From assembly GCA_013396755.1 (NCBI GenBank), contig VWZF01007178.1, positions 255,500 to 319,499 of the forward strand: a stretch of DNA of 64,000 bases, given 5' to 3'. The translations under genes and the position numbers were made by a program. Below, piece after piece: positions 49,585 to 59,349 of the stretch. Source of the DNA: Sclerurus mexicanus (taxonomy: Eukaryota > Chordata > Aves > Passeriformes > Furnariidae). Numbering within the stretch: the stretch's first letter is position 1; each line of letters opens with the position of its first letter. The notes under the pieces are model-generated. The model saw only the letters and a list, made by a program, of their open reading frames with translations, made no database searches and was not told the origin of the DNA.

Positions 49585-49827
49585 TCAAGGGATGGGAAAC
49601 ACTGAACTCAGCCCAAAGGCACTTGCATCTGGAGCTGCAGCTTCGGCAGCAGCGGGGGGGCATCTCTTCACGGCCCAGTCAGTAGCCCCAACCAGTGCAG
49701 CCGCTGTGGCGGCTCCAGCCAGCAACGCCCAGAGAAGTTTCATCATTGGGATCATGCCCTCTGGCTCACCAAAGGGAAAAGGGGACATCACAGGATCCCA
49801 AGCGACATCCCATTCTGCCAGGGGCAT
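49585..49827 (-). CDS. hypothetical small ORF, hydrophobic N-terminal segment
   Basis: Minus-strand ORF of 80 codons. Internal methionines precede KLLWALLAGAATAAALVGA, a convincing signal-peptide or single-membrane segment, followed by TDWAVKRCPP and an Ala-rich acidic tail ending FPIP and TGA. If translation starts at the inner MMKLL, the product is about 53 residues. Minus-strand AATAAA lies about 0.6 kb downstream. I do not recognise a family, and no splice structure is evident. It could be chance in GC-rich DNA; listed because its layout is unlike neighbouring noise ORFs. Confidence 0.2.
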   Translation of the reverse strand: MPLAEWDVAWDPVMSPFPFGEPEGMIPMMKLLWALLAGAATAAALVGATDWAVKRCPPAAAEAAAPDASAFGLSSVFPIP

Positions 49828-50720
49828 AAAGCAAGGGGTCCACAGCAGCCCAGGGGATGCACAGGGCCAGTTCCCAGTAAACCGCCAGGGATTTCCAGCC
49901 CAGGGAACAGCACAGCCCTTTTCACTCTCAGCTCCCCATCTGTGCAGAGGTGGGAACTACACACGTGTGGTGTGGGGGCTACGCAGCATTAGACATTGTG
50001 TGGGGTTGGCCACGAGGCAGCAGGGACAAAGCTGCGAGCACAACCCCCCAAATACTGAACATGTGATCCACAAAGACTCACAAATGCCAAGGACTGCTCC
50101 CACTTCGGACTTGCAGCCCCTCGCCAGCTCAGCGAGCCACAGACGGAGCACCTCCACTCACACCAGCCTTCCCTTCTTCACCCTGGGAAGGGAGGGAACA
50201 GCAACCCTACCCTTGCATCTTTGTGGGAGGGGAGCCCACCCAGCATCACCTGAACTGGGCTCATTCCTGACAGGTTTCATCTTTTAGAGCCAAATCTCTG
50301 CAGCCAGGAGGGCCCCACATGCTCCTCATCCCTTGAGCAGTGCCCACGTTGCCATGATGCCCAAATGTCCGTGCAGAGCTCAGGCACACAAGGATGGGAG
50401 GTCACACAGGGCTTTTTACTAAAATCTAAGAGGTGCTGCACACAAAGAGCCAAGCTGGCAGAAAGTAAATGAACTCAAAAGGAAGAAAAAGTGCATTGCT
50501 GGCTTACAATTCTATGTCACCTTCAGCTAAAAAAACGCTCCTACAGCTCTCCTGGTCAGCAAATGGCCATGGTAATTGTCAAAGAAAACAAAAGGTGACA
50601 GTGCTCGACCCAGGACAATTCCCGGCATCAATGCAGCACCCCAGGCACGTCCATGTCCTGCAGCCCCCGGCTCACCCCCACTCCCTAATGAAGCAGCCGG
50701 TTTCCCCTTCCCTCATGCGG
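49828..50720. other. intergenic upstream of CBX2
   Basis: Unique sequence without a recognisable exon or repeat family. Confidence 0.5.
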
Positions 50721-50791
50721 GGGGTCCACTGTGGTGACTTTCCCCCCGCGGCAGGGGCAGCCCAGCACACCCGCTGCAGCTCCAAACGCTT

Positions 50792-50851
50792 TTCTAAACC
50801 CAGCATCGCTAAACCCGACATCGCTAAACCCAGCATTGCTAAACCCGGCAT
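50792..50851. repeat. 15-bp tandem repeat x4
   Basis: Four copies of a 15-bp unit with consensus CGCTAAACCCRGCAT, starting at 50,792, 50,807, 50,822 and 50,837. The length is a multiple of three, so a frame reads repeated (S/D/G)IAKP, but no real gene is apparent. It sits at the upstream shore of the CBX2 CpG island. Confidence 0.85.
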
Positions 50852-51656
50852 CGCTTACCGGAGAAGGCAGTGCCCAGGGTGCGGATGAGGCCCCGCGCAG
50901 GACACCCCATGGCCCGTCTGGCTCCCGCTCAGTCCCTGCACGCCGCGGGCACCCAGGCGCCGGGGCAAGGGCAATTCATATCCCTGCGGCTCCCGCACGG
51001 TTAACGGCAGGCTCCGGGCCCGCGGAGGAGAACTCCCTGAGGTGCTGACTCATCTTCTTCCATGCCTGTAAAGCACCATATTTCATCCTTCCACGCCCAC
51101 AGCGCACAACCGCCGTGCAGCAGCTCCTCACGCCGCTCTGCACGCCCCGGTGCGCGCGGTGCCGGCGCGGTCGGTGCTGCCGCACCCCCGGCAGCGCGGC
51201 TCGGCAGGGTTCTTGGGCCGCCCGGTACCGGGCTGCGAGCCGGCACCGCGCCAGGGTCATTAATGCAACCGGGCCTCCCCCGGGAAAGCCTTTATTCTAT
51301 TATAATCGACTATTTTAGAACCAGAACGTGCCGGTGCTGCTGCCGCCTGCTCCGGACCGGCGGGGACCCGTGGGGGCTCCCCCGGCCCCGGGCTGCTTTG
51401 TCCCCAGGAGGGACCCCGCTGCCCGGGCGGGGGGCTCGGAGGCCGAGTCCGCGCAGGAGGGGACCCCTCGTGGGGTCGGACCGGTGGGATGCTCTCGCGG
51501 GGCCGGGCCGGGGGACCTCCCCCACGCTGCCCGGGGGAACAAAAGCCCCGGGCCGGGCCGCCCCATTGTCCCCGCTCCGGCCGGGCACCGGCCGCCCCGC
51601 GCGGGAGGAAGAGGAGGGGTCGCCCGCAGACAATGCCTCCCCCCACCCTCCACGCC

Positions 51657-51657
51657 N
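51657..51657. other. one-base assembly gap (N)
   Basis: The N sits at the centre of an imperfect inverted repeat: the left arm ends CCCTCCACGC and the right arm reads GCGTGGATG, each extending into C-runs and G-runs. A hairpin-prone GC stretch of this kind often stops sequencing. Confidence 0.85.
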
Positions 51658-51725
51658 GCGCGCGTGGATGTGGGGGGGTGAGAGCGCGCGCGGCCGCCGT
51701 CGGGGGCGCGCCCGGGGGCTCCCCT

Positions 51726-51753
51726 TGTGTGTGCGTGTGTGTGCGTGTGCGCG
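51726..51753. repeat. alternating GT/GC tract
   Basis: 28 bp of strictly alternating pyrimidine-purine sequence (TG with CG interruptions), 24-51 bp upstream of the CBX2 ATG. This is a Z-DNA-prone composition inside the likely 5' UTR. Confidence 0.7.
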
Positions 51754-51776
51754 GGGGTGTGCGCGGGGCCGGGGCC

Positions 51777-51825
51777 ATGGAGGAGCTGAGCAGCGTGGGA
51801 GAGCAGGTCTTCGCCGCCGAGTGCA
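51777..51825 (+). CDS. CBX2: CBX2 exon 1 (truncated by gap)
   Basis: Sixteen codons MEELSSVGEQVFAAEC plus one base, then Ns. Kozak context GGGGCCATGG is strong. In other vertebrates about eight more codons follow before the exon 1 donor. Confidence 0.92.
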
Positions 51826-54800
51826 NNNNNNNNTCCCGATCTCCCTCGCCCGCCCCCGGCTGTGCCGGCCCGCGGTGCGGGGATGCCCCGGTCCATGCCG
51901 GGCCCGGTTGTCCTTGGGTGAACCCTCCGGTGCTGGGCCAGTAACCGGGGTGGTGGGCAGGCGCTAGCCCCCTGCTCTGGCCCAGTTCGTGTCCTCTGTT
52001 TCAGGCACAACAGCTGGGAGCCTGAGGAGAACATCCTGGACCCCCGGCTGCTCCTGGCTTTCCAAAAGAAGTGAGCAAACTCTAAATATTTCTAAGCAAA
52101 CTATAAAGTCAATTAACTTCTAATTGGCTCCACGTGCGGTGGAAGTTGTGGAAACAACAGCCTGGAGCTGGCTGGGCCCCTTGTGGCCGAGCCCTTTTGT
52201 TGGTCCCTGGAGAAGCTGTCCAGGTTCACCTGGGACTGCTCTGCCTGGGGCAGACAAACACCGAGCATTATGGCCCGGTTGTGCCCTGGTGCAGCAGCAG
52301 CGCCTGGCACAGACCTGGGACTCCCAGTCTGGGCCTTGGCTGTGCCTGGTGGGCAGTCACAGACCCCAGAAGGGAGACAGTGCCAGGACTTGGAAGGTAC
52401 TAAAATGAACTTCTGGATGGTGAAGCTCTGGGAAGGTGAGGGAGTAACAGATGGGAGAAAATCATAGAATCAGAGAATGATTTGGACTGGGAGGAACCTT
52501 AAAGCTTATCTTCCACTCCCTGCCATGAACAGAGACACCTTCCACTAGACCAGGTTTCTCTAAGCCCCATCCAACCTGGCCTTGAACACTTACAGGGATA
52601 GAGCAGCCACAGCTTCTCTGGATGTTTTTGTCTTCCCTGCAAACATTGTCCTTAATCCTTGTTTTCTTCAGGGAACATNTGAGCGGGGCGGGGCGCGGAG
52701 CGCTGCGGATCGCGGGACCGTGCGGAGCGGGATGCGGTGCGGGGCGCGGGTGCCCGCCCGGCCGCTTTTGTTCGGGTCGCGCTGCTCCTTTTGTTTACAA
52801 ATAAGCGCGGCCGCGGCCCGGCCCTCCCCGCCGCCGCGTGGGGCTCCGCTCCCTCCCCGGGCCGGGCCAACCTCCCCCGGGGCCCCCGCGCCCCCGGACC
52901 CTTCGCCCGCCCCGCCGAAACCGGAGCTCCCCCGGGATGCGCGGGGCTCGGCNTGGGCAGTCACAGACCCCAGAAGGGAGACAGTGCCAGGACTTGGAAG
53001 GTACTAAAATGAACTTCTGGATGGTGAAGCTCTGGGAAGGTGAGGGAGTAACAGATGGGAGAAAATCATAGAATCAGAGAATGATTTGGACTGGGAGGAA
53101 CCTTAAAGCTTATCTTCCACTCCCTGCCATGAACAGAGACACCTTCCACTAGACCAGGTTTCTCTAAGCCCCATCCAACCTGGCCTTGAACACTTACAGG
53201 GATAGAGCAGCCACAGCTTCTCTGGATGTTTTTGTCTTCCCTGCAAACATTGTCCTTAATCCTTGTTTTCTTCAGGGAACATGAAAAAGAAGTACAGAAT
53301 CGGAAGAGGGGCAAGCGGCCCCGGGGCAGGCCCAGGAAACACGTGGTGAGTCCCAGCAGTGGTGGGAATCCACGGCTCTGGCCTTGGGGGGCACTGAAGG
53401 GAGGTCTGCCCACAGCCCAGGGTGTGGAGGATCCTTGACCCTGAGTGCAGTGAGGGCTCAGCATTGCCTCCAGACCCTGGGTCAGGGGGCTGAAGCTGGC
53501 AGTGATGGACAGCTTGGTGAGGATGCCTGTAAAAAGAATCTCTTCATCATTGCTCTGGTGATGGTGCAGAAGGAGACAGAAGAATTCCCTGGCACTGGTC
53601 CCATTGCTGACCAGTTTTGTGCTGTGTGCTCCCTAACTCATCAGATCAGCTAACGGATCCCTAGAGATCAGCTACATGGGGAAAGAGCCTGTGTGTGCCT
53701 GAGGCCGCTGGCCAGGCCACCCTGAAGGGGCCCATAACCATTCTTTGGTCATTGCTGTTAACTCCCTGTCTCTGTTGCTTTGCAGGAACCAGAGATGCCC
53801 GCGAAAACTAAGTCAAGTAGCTCCTCTTCCTCCACGTCCTCCTCTTCCTCCTCCTCTGATGAAGAGGATGAAAGTGACCTGGAAGCAAAGAGAGGTCCCC
53901 GCAGCAGAGAGACACACCCAGTGCCGCAGAAGAAAGCTCAGATCCTGGTGGCGAAGCCCGACATGAAAGACGCTTCCAGGAAGAAGCGTGGGCGGAAACC
54001 TCTTCCCCCAGAGCAGAAAGCATCTCGAAGGACTGTGAACCTGACAAAGGTGTTGAAAACATCCCGGAAGGAGGTGGGGGGCAGCACCAAGCTGGTGGGG
54101 AAGCTGCAGCCCCAGCATGGCACACAGGGCTCGGGCATGGCTCTGCTGAAGGACCCACCGGGCACCTTGGCTGGGCTCAGCTCAGGGGCGTCATCGGCGG
54201 AAAACCTGCCCAACATGATGAAGAGCGGCTCGACGAGCCCCAGCCAGGCCATCAGCTGGCAGAGCTCCATCGTGCACTACATGAACAGGATGTCCCAAAG
54301 CCAGACTGCAGCTGAGAGCTCGGCCCTGGGCAGGCTGGCCCTGAAGGCGCAGGCAGCCAGTAAGAGCAGCTTAGGACTAGACTTGAAAATGAGGAGCCAG
54401 AAAGGCTCTGGGGAGCTGGGGCTCAACGTGCAGGGACCCAAGACTGCAAAGGCTCCCAGCAGTGGTGCTGGAGGGGACCAGAAATTGGGGTTTGCTGCGG
54501 GAGGCCAAATGCTGCCCAACGGCAGCAAGACACCAGTGAGCTCATCTGGAGCCAGCGTCCAGCCAGCCTCCAGCCAGGAGCTGAACCTCCAGGCTCTGAA
54601 CCTGCAGAGCGTCAAAAATGGGCCGAGCGTGGCCAGTGGGAGCAGCCTCCCCCGGCACCTCTGCGGTGCCCTGACCAAGGGCTCTGGCAGTGGCGCGGTG
54701 GCCAGCGCGGGTGCCGGCGGTGCCAAGGGCAGTGCAGCAGGCGCTGGGCTGAGCGCTGCCAGTGCTGGTGCGCTTACAGGTGGAGATGGCAGCAAGAGCA

Positions 54801-55135
54801 AGAAGCAGACACACCGGGCAGGCGACAGGGACTTGGCCAAAGGCGGCTCAGCCGGCACACAGGAGGGACACGTGGCCACGGAGAGCTGCAAGCCATCGAC
54901 CCTGTCTGAAATGAGCACCGGAGAGGACACCAGCTCGGATTCGGACCGGGATTCAGCTTCTTTCCCAGGTGTGGGTCAGAACATGTCTGTCTCCATCCAG
55001 ACCAGCCAGGACTGGAAACCCACCCGCAGCCTGATTGAGCATGTCTTTGTCACTGATGTCACCGCTAACCTGATCACAGTGACGGTCAAGGAGTCCCCCA
55101 CCAGCGTTGGATTTTTCAACCTACGGCAATACTGA
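51777..55135 (+). CDS. CBX2: chromobox protein 2, PRC1 subunit (partial in assembly)
   Basis: Visible exons: 51,777-51,825 (exon 1, cut by gap), 52,005-52,070 (exon 3), 53,276-53,345 (exon 4) and 53,786-55,135 (exon 5). CBX2 is a Polycomb PRC1 subunit: its chromodomain reads H3K27me3, its AT-hook and basic region bind DNA and compact nucleosomes, and its Pc box binds RING1A/B. Seen: MEELSSVGEQVFAAEC, HNSWEPEENILDPRLLLAF, an AT-hook with RGKRPRGRPRK, a serine tract with DEEDESD acidic patch, a second KKRGRKP hook-like motif, and the C-terminal HVFVTDVTANLITVTV. Missing: the end of exon 1 and all of exon 2 (the chromodomain EYLVKW part), lost in the 8-N gap at 51,826. This is an assembly defect, not evidence of a pseudogene, since all other exons are open with good splice sites. 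It lies tail-to-tail with CBX8. Confidence 0.93.
51826..51833. other. 8-N assembly gap deleting CBX2 exon 2
   Basis: The gap falls inside codon 17. The 171 bp between the gap and exon 3 contain neither the rest of exon 1 nor the conserved 44-bp exon 2, so the true missing sequence is much longer than eight bases. Confidence 0.9.
52005..52070 (+). CDS. CBX2: CBX2 exon 3
   Basis: 66 bp, the exon length also seen for CBX8 exon 3 in this window. Acceptor CTGTTTCAG, donor AAGAA/GTGAG. Encodes the second half of the chromodomain, including NSWEPEENILDPRLL. Confidence 0.95.
52461..52621 (-). mobile_element. CR1 LINE 3' fragment, minus orientation
   Basis: Starts with ATCATAGAATCAGAGAATGA, then TTGGACTGGGAGGAACCTTA, CCACTAGACCAGGTTTCTCT, CCATCCAACCTGGCC and TTGAACACTTACAGGGAT: the reverse complement of the CR1 3' end. 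It lies in the intron before CBX2 exon 4. Confidence 0.9.
52680..52952. other. misplaced GC-rich contig
   Basis: 273 bp of CpG-island-like sequence between two Ns inside an otherwise ordinary intron. No CBX exon is found in either orientation. Composition suits the CBX2 5' region, so it may belong to the sequence lost at 51,826; that is inference. Confidence 0.6.
53065..53225 (-). mobile_element. second (duplicated) copy of CR1 fragment
   Basis: The same CR1 fragment as at 52,461-52,621, present again because of the false 329-bp duplication. Probably not a separate insertion. Confidence 0.8.
53276..53345 (+). CDS. CBX2: CBX2 exon 4 (AT-hook)
   Basis: 70 bp after TTTTCTTCAG; completes a Lys codon with exon 3 and encodes EHEKEVQNRKRGKRPRGRPRK followed by HV (the GRP core is the AT-hook). 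Donor CACGTG/GTGAGT, phase 0. Mammalian CBX2, as I recall it, continues about a dozen residues (SCSRRSKLK-type) before the next junction; those are absent here. Confidence 0.92.
53786..55135 (+). CDS. CBX2: CBX2 exon 5 (Ser tract, basic region, Pc box)
   Basis: 449 codons plus TGA after CTTTGCAG. In order: EPEMPAKTK, a serine run with an acidic DEEDESD patch (about 53,812-53,880; CK2-type sites), ETHPVPQKKAQILVAKP, KKRGRKPLPPEQK, SWQSSIVHYMNRM, LKAQA, LQSVKNG, a long Gly/Ala/Ser-rich low-complexity stretch (about 54,680-54,790), TSQDWKPTRSLIEHVFVTD, and the C-terminal Pc box ending in GFFNLRQY. The last block binds RING1 proteins in the family. Confidence 0.96.
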   Translation, partial: EPEMPAKTKSSSSSSSTSSSSSSSDEEDESDLEAKRGPRSRETHPVPQKKAQILVAKPDMKDASRKKRGRKPLPPEQKASRRTVNLTKVLKTSRKEVGGSTKLVGKLQPQHGTQGSGMALLKDPPGTLAGLSSGASSAENLPNMMKSGSTSPSQAISWQSSIVHYMNRMSQSQTAAESSALGRLALKAQAASKSSLGLDLKMRSQKGSGELGLNVQGPKTAKAPSSGAGGDQKLGFAAGGQMLPNGSKTPVSSSGASVQPASSQELNLQALNLQSVKNGPSVASGSSLPRHLCGALTKGSGSGAVASAGAGGAKGSAAGAGLSAASAGALTGGDGSKSKKQTHRAGDRDLAKGGSAGTQEGHVATESCKPSTLSEMSTGEDTSSDSDRDSASFPGVGQNMSVSIQTSQDWKPTRSLIEHVFVTDVTANLITVTVKESPTSVGFFNLRQY

Positions 55136-57010
55136 GCCCAGGAGCGTGAGAGGAGGGAGAGGGTCCTTCAGCCTCGCCCTGAGCTTTGCTCAGTTCTCCC
55201 ATCAGGTTTTTCTTTTTTCAAGTGAACATGGAGACCTCGTGAGACCTCGTATCTGCAGAGGCTTGACAAAGACTCAGTGAAACCTGCTCCGAACTGCCAG
55301 TGGGTCACGGATCCCCCCAGCTCCTCTCCATCCTCTTCTGAAGCCATGCCCTGTGTGGGGCTGGCCAATGCCATTCTCTGGGAGCGGGGCCACCGGTGCT
55401 GCCAACGGTGTCAGGTGGCAAGTTTTGAGCCAGGCTTCACTGCACACAGGTCTCTTTGCTTTACAGCTTGAAACAGCAGATACCAAGGTCTGCAGCTCAC
55501 CGGCTGCAGAGAGGGGTGAAGCTGCCATGGGCCAGGCTCACACCGGGGAGAGGACCAGGTGATCCTCTTCTGTCCTCTGAGCTCCCCATGAATATGTCTG
55601 TGAGCTGTGGGGAGCCACAAGTCAATCCAAATGAGGCAGCTGCTGCTCCCAGCCCTTGGGGCTGTGGTGGGGCAGCTGCATTTGGGGGTTTTTCAGGGTA
55701 CACTCAGCCCAGCCACCCCCCTGGGTGAGGTCACTTCCAATGATGGGGAACTCACAACGTTTCTGTTGGGGTTTCCAGCTGATAGGGAAACATTGTTTAC
55801 ATTTTTTATTATGGAAAATCTTTTTTTGTTTGTTTGTTTTAATAGGAGAGGGAAATAAACCCAGTCTAGGATAGGTTGAGTCCTGAATGCCGCTAGTGGG
55901 TTTGGACTGCAGAGGTGCTTTTTCAGAGGGCGCCTTTTTTCTGCCCAGGGAGGGTCCTGCCTTGGGAGGCAGCAAGATCCACTGACTTCTCTGCAGTGAC
56001 CTGACTTCCAGAGGAAAGCGAGTTTCTGGGCAGCCCAGGGAGCCCCTGTGCTGCTCCTCTGCCTCATCCCAGCATCGCCAGTGTCTCCGCCTCCTGCTCA
56101 GCAGTTTCCAGGCATTTGTAGGAAGTGAGCTGGGGAATATTTTTTTAAGTCTTGGAGAACATGCCAACCCTTCCAGTGGCAGGTAGGTCAGTGATGGGAC
56201 TGCCAGGCATCTGCAAGGTTGGTGCTGCGGTTTGGGCAGAGCCAGGGGCTAGTGAGCCCTCCCCACCACAGCCCAGCCAGACCTGCCTTGGCTGCTCCCT
56301 AGGTTAGACTCACAGTGATCATCCATGTTTTTCTTCAGATGAAAGGCTCAGAAGCTGATCAAGGACACCTGCACAGGTGGGCTGGAGTGGTGGGAAAGGG
56401 AAGAAGAGGACAGGAAGAAGGATCAGGGCCAGCGGGTACCTCAGGCTGCTGTTCTCTAGCGACCCAGAGCACCTCCGCAGCTGTTCATCTTCCCCTTACA
56501 ATCCCAGCAGCCAGGGTGTTCCTTTTGGCTTGTAATTGCACCCAATAATGGCTTTTTTACTGCAGTATTTTCTCTGCTGCAGATTTCTCCTACAAGCCAA
56601 AATTAGCAGAAGTTCAGGCAGAGTTTAGTAGCATTTGAGGTCATTTTAGTTCTGTTGGTGCTGAGTTCTTTTCTTAGAGGTGATAAACAGCTGGTGGCTG
56701 CCCATGGTCCTGTGTGGTTCAGAGGTCACTCCAAAGGGATGTCCTGCCAGCATCCCCAGGGGATCACTGCTTAGGGGGTCACCAGGTGACTGACCTAGCA
56801 CCAGGACAGGCATCTCCCCTTACCACAGGCAGGACTGCTCACAGTGTCCTCGCACACAGGAGTGTGATACATGGACCAAACTGGGCGTACAGATACTTCT
56901 GACCTGCCCTGATGCAGCAGCCCCTCGACAGTCACAACTGCTGCCACTGGCTGGCAGCGGGGTCGTTCTCAGGTGAAATCAAACACTGCCCGCGCTGCCC
57001 AGTGCTCAGG

Positions 57011-57048
57011 GGATGGATGGATGGATGGATGGATGGATGGATGGATGG
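57011..57048. repeat. (GGAT)n microsatellite
   Basis: About nine and a half perfect GGAT units within the putative CBX2 3' UTR. Confidence 0.95.
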
Positions 57049-59349
57049 CTGTTTGCTGAGCAGTGGCTGCAGGCTCTGCCCAGGCAGACTCCTACTCTCC
57101 AAAAATGCTCTCCCTCAGCTTTTGGATTTAATCCCCAGCTGTTCTGTGGGGTGTGGTTTGGGTTTTGTGTTGTGGAGCTGAGCATGGCGTGAGCAAAGGT
57201 GGGTGGAGGTAGATGGTGTCTCTCTGCATGGCCTGTGCAGGTTTCTCAGGCAGCTCCAGCTCTGCCTCAGCACAGCTTTGAATGTCCCCTGGCCACGATG
57301 CTGGGCAGCCTGGGGCAGGGAACTCACAGCCCCTAACATTGCATCATGCATTGTTCTGTGAGGGAAGAGAAGGGAGTGTTGGCCGTGGAGGAGGTTCCCA
57401 AGGTCAGTTTCTGTCGAGCTCCACAATGCCAAAATGTCACAGTCTGTGCTGTTTACCTTCTAGTCTTTAACTTTGCCTAACGAGCTCCAAGGAAGCGTTG
57501 GCCTTTGTCAGCAGAAACCAGTGCCTTGGGCACAGTCTGTGCTGGGCTCTAGTGCTGGGGATACGAATGTTTTGGGAATAGAATTGAGAATCTGGTAGCG
57601 CGGGGGTGACGCTGCCCCACACACCAAATATTTGCTAGCTGGCCTTTGCAAATCCAAACTGATCGATGATGTGCCTTTTGGACCGTCCTTATCTCAGCCT
57701 TGTCTGCGACACCGGTCCCATGACAGGTTTGTGCCTATGCAAAGCAGGGTGGCTGCAGGGTCCTGGGGACACCGTGAGCCAATGGGGAGAAGTGCCCTGG
57801 TCCCCAGGGGGACACTCAGCCATCGCACAGAGCCCTGCTGAGGGATGGCCGTGGAAGGCAAGCTAGCCCAGCAGGAATGCTCTTGCCTACAGCAATAGGA
57901 TGTGGAGGTTGGTTGCTCCAAGGGGGAAAAAACATCTGAGGATGCTCCGAGAAGGGGTCAGACCCCAAGCAGCCACAGAGGGGGCAGAAGATGAGCTCTA
58001 ACAGCAGGTGCTGCACTGGCTGCACACAGGCTCTGAGCTGGTTGATCCCTTGGGAGTCCCCATCGGAGCTCCCACGTTTCTCCATGTAGGGGCTTGCTCC
58101 TGCCTACTGGCTGGACAAGAAGTCACTGGGCCTGAGCTTGTGCCCACGGGAACATGTATCCCAACAGCAAGCGGCCCCTCCATCACCCACCCTTCCCAGG
58201 TATGTCCCCTCCCAGCAGCACAGGACTCTGCTGTTACCACTTGCTATTGTGCCTTTTGTTCACCAGCGGGTTCAATTCCAAAGGTCTAAGGATGGTGAAA
58301 ATGATAGCCCAGGACTTTTTCTGACCTTCATCTCCCCCTGTGTTCCTTCCCCAACCCTTTCCTGAGCTGCTGTTCCAGGTTCTCAGCTCTCCCAGCAGCG
58401 CTGGGGTGTCTAAGCACACGGTTCCCATTGGGGTTTTCTTCCCAAAGGCACATCATGTGAGTGATTCAGTGGAATCTTCTGTGGACAGAGGTTGGAAGCA
58501 GGTGCAGACCCTGGTTGCATTGGTACCATTAGGATTCAAGGTCTACTTTATTTTTCTTTTTCCTTTTTTTTTTGAGTTTGCTGCTATGGGTTGGTGTGTT
58601 CAGCCAGGTGTCAGACAGGCAATTAAAGGTTTGTCACTTGTCATTTTCTGAGGGGTTTCTGATATGGAAAGTTCTGCAGTATTTGTCTATTGAATGGATA
58701 TTTTCTCTCGGCTTAATCTGGTTAAGCATCCTTGTTTTCCATTAGACTGGAAGAGGTGGGCAATTCAGCCATCTTCCCAAGAAACTGAGTCTATTTTTAT
58801 ATATATATTTTGTACCAAAAAAACCCACCTGGAGCTCATGAAGAGATGGAGATAGTTTAGGGGTTTGGTTTGCATTGAGTTTCTGAGCTGGTGCATGCCT
58901 GGGTGAGAAGGGCTCCAGAGCCAGGAGAAGGGTTTTACTGAAAGAAATTGAGGGATGGGTGAAAACAAACAATTGTAACTTGTGCCAGTCACTGATTTGT
59001 AAGTTTTAATTAAAGAGAGAGCCAAATCAGTCCTGTATGACACTTATAATTGCTTTAAACTGCAGCTGTTTGCTTCTATTTTCCAAGAACAAAAGTCAGA
59101 GATGTTATTGCCCTGGGAAAGCATGAGGGCTGTGGGGACAGGACCAGCATCCAGCTCTGCTTCCCCCCAGCCCTTCCTGGCCCCTCGCTTGCGTTCCCTG
59201 TGCTGTTTTCCAGTGTTCCTGGAAACTAATGCTAGTGTAGCCCCCCAGCTCTAGGCTGCTTTTAATTTATTTGCAGGAAAACACTAGGAGACCGTTATGT
59301 CGGGTGGGGACTTTTGTATAACTTTTCCACTGTTCTTTTTTAGCATATC

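Larger units (their letters stand above)
50721..51776 (+). promoter_or_regulatory. CBX2: CBX2 CpG-island promoter and 5' UTR
   Basis: GC- and CpG-rich sequence runs up to the CBX2 ATG at 51,777, broken by a short AT pocket at about 51,290-51,320. There is no obvious TATA box, as is usual for CpG-island promoters. A one-base N lies at 51,657 and a (GT)n/(GC)n tract is in the probable 5' UTR. The start site cannot be fixed from sequence alone. Confidence 0.6.
52350..53282. repeat. 329-bp direct repeat around orphan contig, probable misassembly
   Basis: 52,350-52,678 is repeated at 52,954-53,282 (offset 604); stretches compared by eye are identical, including a CR1 fragment and the first bases of CBX2 exon 4. 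Between them, bounded by single Ns at 52,679 and 52,953, is a 273-bp very GC-rich, CpG-rich piece unlike either flank. This fits a small contig wedged in during scaffolding with the overlap left unmerged. Confidence 0.85.

Noticed and set aside
51062..51967. 301-codon plus-strand open frame over the CBX2 promoter and exon 1
   Set aside because: CpG-island artefact that runs through Ns and reads CBX2 exon 1 in the wrong frame.
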